Assembly (NCBI GenBank): GCA_016874675.1
Contig: VGTL01000007.1
Location: 1-64,000, forward strand
DNA: 64,000 nucleotides
From: Methanobacteriota archaeon
GTDB lineage: Archaea; Thermoplasmatota; DTKX01; VGTL01
Direction of reading: 5' to 3'
Shown: positions 37,601-46,400 of the stretch, one piece after another
Position numbering within the stretch: the stretch's first letter is position 1
How the letters are laid out: each line of letters begins with the position of its first letter
Position numbers and translations under genes: made by a program
Notes under the pieces: generated by a model
The model's database searches: none
Told to the model about the DNA's origin: nothing
Seen by the model: only the letters and a program-made list of their open reading frames with translations

Positions 37601-40423
37601 AGGGTTCAGGTAGGTCACGCCCCGGGCGTCCGCCCGCGGGGTCAGCCGGGAGCCGCCGGTGACCGGGCCGAATGTCCGGCTCGTGGTGTAGTTGATGCCG
37701 TGCCCCACCGGGTCGTCCCGCACCCCGAGGAGCGGGTCGGGCATCCCCACGCCCCGGTTCACGGCCGAAACGTGCAGGAAATCGTAGAGGAACGAGCCGG
37801 CGCCGTAGATGCCGGTGGGGAACATGTCCTGGCCGATGAGCCAGAGGCCCCGGTCGTCCCCGGCGGACAGGAAGCCCTTGAGGTTGGTCTCGTCCTGGCT
37901 GGTCAGGGGGTTGGGTGCCCCGGGGGCGCACTGGCCTGTGAGCCAGATGACCGTGTTGAACCTGCGCAGGTAGGATTCGGACGGGCCGTTGATGCCGGGG
38001 CCCGGCACGACGTACGTCGTGGCCGTGTAGCCCAGCCGCTCCAGGGCCCTCTGGAACTCGAACGTGCTGTTGTAGAAGGTCGCCATCGCCCGGTTGTTGG
38101 GGCTGTCGTCGTCGTCCACAACGAGTATGCTGTACCGGACGACCAGCGAGGACGTGGCGGAGCCCCACACCTCGTTGTTGTCCTCGTTGGTCTCCGCAAT
38201 GAAGTTGAACGGGTCCACGCTGACGCGCACGGCGTGGCTGCCGACGCGGTTGGCCAGCCACACTATCGTCACCCGGACCACGCCTCCGTCGCCCGGGACC
38301 CCCGGCACCTCGACGGGGTTGGTGGTCATGGAGCCGTTCATCAGGGTGTCGTTGATGTACACCTGGTAGGGCGGGATGGGGGAGTTGTCCATGAGGAACA
38401 GCACCAGCACGCGGTCGCCGCCCTCCGGCTCGTACCCCTGGCCGTTGTTGCGCACCCAGACGGTGATGTTGACCTCTTCCATGAAGTCGGGGTTGAGCTT
38501 GCCGATTACCTGCTCCGACAGCGCCAGGTCCCGGCCGTAGCGGGCCAGGCAGTCGAACCACTTGAGCATGTGGAAGGTCAGGTTGGCGCGGTCGTTGGCG
38601 CTCCTGAGCTGGGAGAACTCGAACGAGAAGAGCGCCATCGTGTAGGTGGGCCCGGAGGAGTTGGTGGTGGCGTTGAACATCAGGGCGTACTTGGAGCTCG
38701 TGGAGGAGTTCCAGAGCGCCGCCACGGAGCGGCTGTCGTTGACCAGCTTGTCCGCGAGGTCCGTAAGGCCTCCAGCCCACGGAATCGAATTGACGGGAAG
38801 CGTCATGTTGCACGTGACGAAGTTCTCAGGCACGCCCTCCAGCGGGTTGTACAGTCCGGCGTCCAGCACCTGCCCGGAGACGTGCAGGTAGCCGCTCAGC
38901 CAGGCGGGCGCCGTGCTCCGCAGGTCGTTGACGAGGTCCTGGCCGATGAGCCAGAGCTTGCCGCCGTGGTCCATGTACTGTGAAAGCGACGCCATGTCGT
39001 TGGGGGTGAGGGTGGAGGTCCTCTCGTGGCCGGTGACCCAGATGACCAAATCGAAGTCGGCGAGCCGCCGCTTGGCCGGCCCCGTGTCGTACTTGGGGCC
39101 GTCGCCCCCGCTCACCTCGTAGTAGGTGTACTCCGCAGACACGGCGCTGAGGGCGGCCTCCACCGCCGAGGTGGCGTCCTTGAGCGTCCCGGGCCCGGCC
39201 TTGTCGTCGTCGACCAGGAGCACGGTCGGCAGGACCTCGATGTAGACCGTCCGGTTGTTGTTGTCGGGGTTGGCGTCGTCGGGGGGGCCGTTGATCACCG
39301 AGACGTTGGCGAACATCCGGTGGATGCCGCCGAAGCTGGGCAGCCAGACCGTGTCGACCTCGAGGAGCTGGCCGGCGGACACCGAGAGGTTGTAGTCGGT
39401 GAAGAGCTCCACGCCGTTGTCCCAGTAGGTGACGCTCGCCATCGCCGGCACGCCGCCCTGGTTGGCTATCCGCACGAACATCTTGACGGCGTCGCCGTGG
39501 ATGGGGTGGTTGTTCGAAAACGATATCGAGGTGATGTTGAGGTCGGGTGCATCGGGCGTGGTTATGCCGGGACCGATGCGTATCTGCCTGCTCGCGTAGT
39601 TGTTCGTGAAGACGCTCTCGTTGCGCAGGGGGACCGCCCTGACGTAGACCGAGTGCGGCCCCCAGGCCGTGATGGGCCACGGCACGCTGACGACGGCCGT
39701 GTCCCCGGGGTTGCCGGAGGAGTTCAGGAAGGGCACCAGGCGGGGCTCGAGGGCCAGCGCCGTGTACATGAACACGGACGAGGCGACGGTTATGTTGTTC
39801 ACAGGCACCCGGCCGAAATTGTGGACCACCACCTGTACGGCGAGGATGTCGCCCTCCACGGGGGCGTTGTCGCCGTCGTCGACGAGCGAGCCGGCGCGCC
39901 AAAACGATATGTCGTCGGCCGAAAGGCCCACGTCCGGCAGCAGGGAGTAGTCCTGGGGCCGCCGGATGAACTGGTCGGAGAGCACCCGGGAGTCGCGGGT
40001 GTTCACCACCACGACGTGCACCCGGTCGTCGGGGGAGACCACGGCGCTCACGTTCCTCGTCCAGACCTCCCCGACGCCCAGCGCGCCGTCGGGGTGCCCC
40101 TGCGAGATGGAGAAACGGGCCGGCAGGCTGTAGTCCTTTCCGATCTGTATCGTCACCTGGTCCTGCCGGAGCACGGCGCCGCCGACGTGCTCGATGGTGA
40201 CGTTCGTGCCGTCGAACGAGGCGACCGTGTCCGCCTCGAGCGTGCCGGCCGGCGGGGGCAGGCTCATGAGCTGCGTCGCCAGGGCCGAGAGCATGATGAC
40301 GGAGGTCACGACGAGCAGGATGTCCCCCAGCGTCTCCGACACGCCCCGCCGGTCGTCTTGGAACCTCCGGCCGCCCCGCCCCCGCACCCCGCGCCCTGCA
40401 CCCTGCGCCCTGCACACTGTCAT
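34667..40423 (-). CDS. Giant surface protein 2 (1918 aa), same family, with vWA
   Basis: N-term DDRRGVSETLGDILLVVTSVIMLSALATQL; vWA LALVFDTSNSM..WTPIWLA..VALCDGQD; shared C-terminal module GGFYIDDVTVFGNTTTG. ATGA overlaps at both ends. Confidence 0.88.
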   Translation of the reverse strand: MTVCRAQGAGRGVRGRGGRRFQDDRRGVSETLGDILLVVTSVIMLSALATQLMSLPPPAGTLEADTVASFDGTNVTIEHVGGAVLRQDQVTIQIGKDYSLPARFSISQGHPDGALGVGEVWTRNVSAVVSPDDRVHVVVVNTRDSRVLSDQFIRRPQDYSLLPDVGLSADDISFWRAGSLVDDGDNAPVEGDILAVQVVVHNFGRVPVNNITVASSVFMYTALALEPRLVPFLNSSGNPGDTAVVSVPWPITAWGPHSVYVRAVPLRNESVFTNNYASRQIRIGPGITTPDAPDLNITSISFSNNHPIHGDAVKMFVRIANQGGVPAMASVTYWDNGVELFTDYNLSVSAGQLLEVDTVWLPSFGGIHRMFANVSVINGPPDDANPDNNNRTVYIEVLPTVLLVDDDKAGPGTLKDATSAVEAALSAVSAEYTYYEVSGGDGPKYDTGPAKRRLADFDLVIWVTGHERTSTLTPNDMASLSQYMDHGGKLWLIGQDLVNDLRSTAPAWLSGYLHVSGQVLDAGLYNPLEGVPENFVTCNMTLPVNSIPWAGGLTDLADKLVNDSRSVAALWNSSTSSKYALMFNATTNSSGPTYTMALFSFEFSQLRSANDRANLTFHMLKWFDCLARYGRDLALSEQVIGKLNPDFMEEVNITVWVRNNGQGYEPEGGDRVLVLFLMDNSPIPPYQVYINDTLMNGSMTTNPVEVPGVPGDGGVVRVTIVWLANRVGSHAVRVSVDPFNFIAETNEDNNEVWGSATSSLVVRYSILVVDDDDSPNNRAMATFYNSTFEFQRALERLGYTATTYVVPGPGINGPSESYLRRFNTVIWLTGQCAPGAPNPLTSQDETNLKGFLSAGDDRGLWLIGQDMFPTGIYGAGSFLYDFLHVSAVNRGVGMPDPLLGVRDDPVGHGINYTTSRTFGPVTGGSRLTPRADARGVTYLNPAGSSYNAVRFDSSSMGYRTLLCGYDLSFIAGRGTVPETEYESELVYMALHWLGLPETRVELRVTEMDMYYGNLTPIQGMHPAMGNSYVVKAVVANPGGARGDCSVRFLDGSTVIGTSFVSVAPDGETIAEIIWTPLFAGDRKISVQLDPDSVVSEIMRFNDLASVNLRSYFFYDDMEDGARNFRHEATVVRINGESALEYIDIGNVSTGVASSWQALSGFAQTTRDYHSMNSSFHMKEPGPPVDLALVFDTSNSMTGQPLADEKAAALTLVNNLTNDSRVAIFCMASNPGQRFVRPFTLLDAAGRAGVTTTINGLSVQAWTPIWLAFGEAIQYVIDFRSPDRVPAVVALCDGQDYQGSDGTIGLPPSWPADYNQLELGSDDNPWGYAPWWNWGVTQVAGSHTGKYFGKAAIPGYWFTQSFSVADGTRKGLLNAPIPLFTIGIDLEHDPNLPAFSSTSVAANVVDRAQNAFTVYTGAGSQESGTPEYNLYRIATTSPKGSYFYAPSSLDLFGVFQAVGEQLSSLVLARGAAAPGPEAPGPGAPAPGSRTGGSAEGAAGARSPNIPGPNDRYALTQSIDLRGVSSARLSFWHKYSITMGLSGCVVLVGTSADNTTFTYKYVTPGQSYKGNLKTTITRLDDLGSEIRWAWNGISGKGDFDWEFAEVNLNSFCGQQYVRVMFAYLRAGGGGGLGWWIDDVEVRVSRSNSVAVTDTSRDQWELVRKGTLLGGGADTADAWSGDWAWLCHSPSPSVDYLRPGLDNSLLTVPIDLRSALDARLIAKFKFNINYTDGRPPDGFRVEVSSDGGVSWRPINFGVRSAWKVSGTEAAGPDGTSFTGVDLGGNWVHSTSLTRLNCDLTGWAGSVIQLRFRVVTRTDSVNHYHSVTGWGGFYIDDVTVFGNTTTGGRSAGGPGAAPDGAPAAAGDAVGTGDPAPSPQAAPPAGTGPASPQAARPAPAVPVMTILSRNELIVSDSQRGHRQ
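40375..40418. repeat. Heptad-type element 7, inside the 5' end of giant protein 2
   Basis: ccgcccccgcaccccgcgccctgcaccctgcgccctgcacac; translated on minus as MTVCRAQGAGRGVRGRGG. Confidence 0.75.
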
Positions 40424-43400
40424 CGCCGGTCACCTCCGGGCGCATGGAAACGGGCGGCCCGGGTGGCCGCCGGCAGGCAGGATCGCGGCGGCCCGCCGGC
40501 GTCCCCGGCCGGCGCCTGCAGGGGGCCGGCGGCCTCGCCAGTGGCCGCCGTGCCTCCATCGCCCGGGGTCTCCCCGGGGCCGGCCCCACCCTGCATCTTG
40601 CCGGCTCCATCACTGCTGTGATGGGAATCAGGCACCGGCCCGCCGCCCGGCTGTGACCGGACCGCCCTGCCCCCGCCGGTGGTGGTGTTGCCCACCACCT
40701 GCACGTCGTCGATGTAGATGCCGCCGAAGCCGGCGCCGGCGCTCTCGTAGTGGGTGGCGATGTCGGTCCGGGTCACCACCCTGAAGCGGAGCAGGATGAC
40801 CGAGCCCGCCCAGCCCGAAAGATCGCAGTTGAGGCGGGAGAGGGTGTTGCCCGCCACCCAGTTGTCCAGGATGTTGACGCCTGTCATGCTGGTGCCGTCC
40901 GGGCCGGCCGCCTGGGACCCCGAGAGCCCCGACGAGGAGCGCACGCCGCGGTTGAGGGCCGTCCAGGTCTCGCCGTTGTCGGAAGAGACCTCCACCCGGA
41001 AGCCGTCGGGGGGCCGCCCGTCCGAGGCGTTGATGTTGAACTTCAGGTTGCAGTGCAGGGCGGCGTCCAGGGCGTTGGTGAGGTCGATGGGGACGGTGGT
41101 GAGGCTGTTGTCTATGCCGCCCTTGAGGTGGTCCACGCCCGCGCTGGGGTTGTGGCACAGCCAGGCCCGCACCCCGCTGAAGGAATCCGCGACATCGGTC
41201 CCTCCCAGGGGCGTTCCCCGGGTGACCAGCTCCCACTGGTCGTCCACCGATGTGGTGGGCCCGGCCGCGTCGCCCCGCCCGGCCTTGACGACCACGTCGT
41301 CGATGTACCAGTAGCCGACGCCGGTCATGGTGGCGTTCAGGTAGAGGAACTTCACCTTCACGTGCACCTGCCCGATGAACGGGGAGAGGTCCACCGTGAT
41401 GTAGTCCCAGCCTCCCAGCCCGTTGGTGCTCACGCCGTTGTAGCACCAGCGCATCTCCCGGCCGAAGTCGTCCCTTATCCTGCTTGCGGGGATGTCGAAG
41501 CGGATGTTGCCCGTGTAGGGCCTCGTGGGCGTGACATAGCGGTACTTGTAGTTGTTGTCGCCGGCGGTGTCGTTCCCCACCATTATGACCACGCCGTTGG
41601 CGCCCACCTGCATGGAGTACCTCTGGTAGAAGCTGAGCCCGGCCGAGGAGTACCCGACCAGCGAGAACGGCTGGGTGACGATGTAGAAGTCCTCGTTGGC
41701 GCGCCCGCCGGCCCCGCCCTCGCCGCCGCTCCCCGCCGCCCGCTCCCCGCTCCCGGACGACCTCCGGTCGTCTTCGCCTAGACGAGCTTCGCTCGTCTGC
41801 GGTTCGCTCGCCTGCGGTCCCGCTCCCTCCACCGATCGCATGATGCCCGGCGTCTCCACCGCCCCCTCGAAGGGCAGGATGGTGTGTATCCAGCAGTTGC
41901 CGCTGCCGCCGACCAGGTACAGGAATCGGTGGTTGGCCGTGAAGTTCCACCAGTGGTTGTCGTCGAAGTCCGAGGTGGATTCGTCGAAGCCGGTCCCCGG
42001 CGGGTTGCCTATCGTGGGCCAGAGCTGCCAGACGAACTCCCCGCCGCTGTCCGTGGCGAAACGGACGATCTGCAGGCCGGCACCCCCGCCGAAGACGGTC
42101 CTCCACTGGAAGGTGTGCGCCCCGGCGGGCAATGTGAAGTTGGCAAAGCCGCTCCCGTCGAGGTCGTAGGGGACCCAGATCGTGGCGTCCAGCATCGACT
42201 GGTTCACGGAGAGGGGCCCGGTCCCCATGACGGTCACGTAGACCGGGACGGTCGACAGGTACCTCAGGCCGTTCTGGTTCACGCCGTTCAAGCTGCCCAG
42301 CACCGGCAGCCCGGGGTCGATGTCGATGGTGATGGCCGTGCCGAACGAGAAGTCCTGGTAGAGGTTGTAGAGGCGGTTGGCGGCCTGGGCGGTGTTGGTC
42401 CCGTAGAGCTGGGGCGTGGACATGCGGTAGAAGCCGGGCTGCTCGGTGACCAACCGGTAGTCCCACACGCCGTCGGCGTAGAAGTGGTCCTGGTACCTGG
42501 GGCAGTTGTTGGCGAAGGCCTTGCCCGCGTGCTGCTCCTGGCCGAACACCACCGTGATGTTGCGGTCCGAGGTTATCCTGAAGTAGTGGAGGCTGTTGTC
42601 GTTGGGGGGCCCCATCCGGCTGAAGACCCTGGAGCTGTGGGGGTCCACCCGCTGGTTGAGCAGCGACCAGCCGCCCCAGCCCGAGGCCTCTGTCGACTCG
42701 TATATGTCGATGTCCAGGGCCTGGGCGTCCTCTATGTTGGAGACGAGGAAGCGCCAGGGCCACCCGCCGTTGCTCCTGTACATCACGAAGTACAGCTCCT
42801 TGCCGTAGGTGTAGCCGGTGGTGGACATGGCGTTGTCGGCCTCGTCGTTGTCGTTGGAGATGCGGTAGAGCAGTATGGGCTTGGTGGCGGTGACGTTGGC
42901 CACGGCGTAGGAGTGCGGGGCGCCGAGGTAGGTGTGCCAGCGCTCGCCGGCCATGAGGTTTCCCGACACGTCGGTCTCGAGAGTGGCGCCGTAGGTGCCG
43001 GGCAATGCCGATATCGCCACCCAGGTGACGGTCACCTGCGTGTTGTCCTCCAGGGCTATCGCGGCGACGTGGGTGTCCCCCCCCAGCCGGCCGGCCAGGT
43101 CGCCCATCACGGTGAAGTTGCGCCCGCAGGCCAATCCGTCGTCATGGTTGGCCACGTTGACGTTGGAGCCCTCCGAGGAGGTGACCACCACGAGCAGCGG
43201 CCCGGTGCTGTGTATCCTGTAGAGCGCACCGGCGGTCTGTTGGTGGTATATGGCCACGCGGCCCTTGGCGAGTATGCCCGTGTAGAGGAGGTCGTACTCG
43301 AGGGTCCCGGTGTTGAACCTCTCGACCGTGTAGCTGGCCTCCTTCTTGATGGCGACGATGTAGTATCCCTGGGCGAAGGAGACGTTCCAGGGGTCGTAGG

Positions 43401-46400
43401 TCAAAAAGAAGGTGTAGGTGTAGTCCTCCACCGCCGGCGCCAGCATGCGGTAGCTTCTGGGGTAGGTGCGGTAGTCCGAGGTGGTGGCGCACACCCCCAG
43501 GGAGGCGGACCAGTCCCGCACTATGTTGGTGTTGACCGTGCCCGGGTCCATGTACTCCAGGGGGGTCTCGCCGTTTATGCGCAGCAGGGTGGCGTCGTGG
43601 TTCCAGTTGACGGTCCCGGACTCCAGGTCGTCGAAGAAGAAGTAGCACTGGATGTTGATGCTGGCGCGGTTGTTGAACTTCATGACCTCCGCGACCGAGT
43701 TGTCCGGGTCCACGACCGCCCCGACCGTGCGGCTCCCGGCGAACAGGGGCGTCCACACTATCTCGGCCAGCGCCCGGGAGCCCGCGTCCACGGAGACGGT
43801 GACGGAGTCGATGACGGTGGTGCTGTCCATGAATCGAACGACCGCGTCGCCGCGAGTTCCCCCCGGGTTCCACACGACGGCCTTGAGCACGTACGACTCG
43901 CCTATCATGGGCTTCATCTGGCGCAGGGGCACCATGTTGCCGAAGTAGAGGTCCTGGAAGGTGATGCGCAGCTCGGTGCGCTCGTCGTAGAGGTTGAACC
44001 AGCTCATTATCATGTAGACGAGCTCCATGCTGTAGCTCTGGTCGGTCGAGTAGGAGACGAAGCTTGGGTCCCAGGCAGTGAAGACGGTCTTGAAGTTGAA
44101 CTCGGAGTTGGAGTAGCGGACGCTGTTGTACGGGCGGTTGAGCGACAGGCCGTCCAGAAGGCCGGTCCCGACGTTCATCCAGACCTCGAAGCCGTCGACG
44201 GAGGCGATGTTGAGCGCCCCGTTGCCGGTGCCCTCCCGCAGGTCCAGGAGCAGGTCCCGGGTGGCGGTGTGCCACAGGCCGTCGGCCGTCCAGGCGCCGA
44301 GCCCGAACTCGGGGTCCGCCCCGGAGAGGTTGGTGTCGGTGTTGGAGTAGTAGAGGATGTGGTGGCCGCTGAGGGTGTCGGTGACGTGGAACCCGACCGT
44401 GTAGTCGATGGCGAAGCAGAAGGACCACTGGGCCACCCACCTGTCACGGTCCAGCCAGGGCAGGTCCTGGGGGTTCCAGTCCAGGGAGGGCGCGTGGTCG
44501 CCCAGAAGGAAGCTCGAGTCCTGGACGTTGACGCCGGAGCGCTCCAGCCGGATGACCCGGGAGCCGCGGGCGGGGTCGTCCACGTTCGATATCGTGTTGG
44601 TGGTGCCGACGGGGTTGATGCGGTTGTACCAGCCGGCGGTGGAGCGGTCCTCGGCGTCGCAGTAGGTCTCCCGGTTCATGCTGTTCAGGTCGGGCATCGG
44701 CGACTGGTACAGTATGCCCTCCCCGTCGATGTAGGGCACCAGCCTCCCGCCGCTGTCGGCAAACGTCGGCGTGGCGGGCATCCTCATCCCGTGCGAAACC
44801 GGGTCCTGGTCGACGCCCATGAGAAACGAGGGCGTCTTGGGGGCGGCGGGGTCCGTCACCCTGGCGACCCTCAGGAAGTCCCGGAAGAACGCCTGCGCGC
44901 CGTCGAAGTAGTTGCCGACGGGAACGGCGTCCTGCCCGACGAACCACAGGTAGCGGCCGTCGCTCTTTTTGAGGTAGCTCTCCAGGTTGGCCTGGTCGGC
45001 CGCCGTCAGGGAGGAGGCGGACTGCCCGGAGCACCATATGATGGCGTTGTACTGCTCGAGCCTGGCAGGCGCGGGGCCGTCCGCCGCCGGGTCCGGGACC
45101 ACGAACAGGTCGTAGTCGTACCCGAGGGCGTCCAAGGCCTGGCTGATGTTTTGGGTGGCGTTGTAGTTCGTGGCCCCGAGGCGGTTGTTGGGGCTGTCGT
45201 CGTCGTCGACGAGCAGCGTGCCGTACCGCACGAAGAGCTTGCCGTCGCAGATGGACGGGTCCACCTGGTTGTTGAGCTCGTTGTTCTCGTCGATGTAGTC
45301 GTAGGGGTCGACCCTCACGGTGACGTTGTGCTCGCCCACCTTGCTGGCCACCCACGCCGCCGAGACCTTGATGTATCCGCCCCGGCCGTTGATGACCATC
45401 CCGGGATCGGGGGTGCTCTGGGGTATCCAGATCTCGGAGGTGGGATAGGTGAATGTGTACGTAACGGGCCCTCTCTCGACGGACACGCTGTCGGGGTCGA
45501 AGGTCTTGCCGTCCATGTAGAACCCTATCTGCAGTATGGGGGACACGAAGCCCGGGGGCTCGTCGTTCAGCCCGTTGTTGCGGACCCAGACCGTTATATT
45601 GACCTTCTCCATGAACGAGGGATTGGTGACGTTGAAGCGCATGTTCGAGATCGCCAGGTCCCGCCCCCACCGGGCCGAGCAGTTGAACCACTCGAGCATG
45701 GAGTAGATGATGAGAGACCGGTCGTTGGGGCTCGAGACCTTGCCCAGCTCGAAGCTGAAGAGCGAGGCCATGTAGGTCTCGGAGCTGCCGTTGGTGGTGG
45801 CGTTGAAGAGCAGCCCGACCGGGCGCTGGGCGCCGTCCCTCTCTATCAGGGCGTAGGCCGAGCGGGAGGTGTTCTGAACGAAGTCGCCGCGGTTGCTCAG
45901 GCCTCCCGTGAACGGGGTCCCGAACGTGAAGTTGGTGCCGGTCAATATCCGGTCGCCCTGCAGCGGGGTGGGGGTCCCGGCGTTCAGCGGGTAGGGCGTG
46001 GCCGGGTCCAGCTGCATCCGGGAGCCTAGGAAGGCGTTGCCGTACCCGAGGTCGCTCACGACGTCCTGGCCGATGAGCCACAGCCTGCCCCGGGACTCGT
46101 GCAGGTAGCGGGTGAGCTCGGACTGGTCGTTTCCGGTCAGGGTGTTGGCCTCCTCGAACCCGGTCATCCAGATGACGAGGTCGTACTCGACGAGCGGGTG
46201 CTCCCCGCCCTCGTACCTGGGGCCGTCGCCGCCGCCGACGGCGTGCACGCCGTAGGTCGCGCCCACGGCCTGGAGCCCGGCCAGCATGGGCGTCACGACG
46301 TCCCGGGGCGAGCCCTCGCTGGCTCGGTCGTCGTCGACCACGAGGATGGTCGACAGCACCTCGATTTGGGCGGTGCGCTCGTCACCGGTGGCGTTGGGGT

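Noticed and set aside
41884-46029. 1381-aa plus-strand ORF
   Set aside because: Antisense to giant protein 3; low-complexity V/G/H/R content and no signal or domain motifs.
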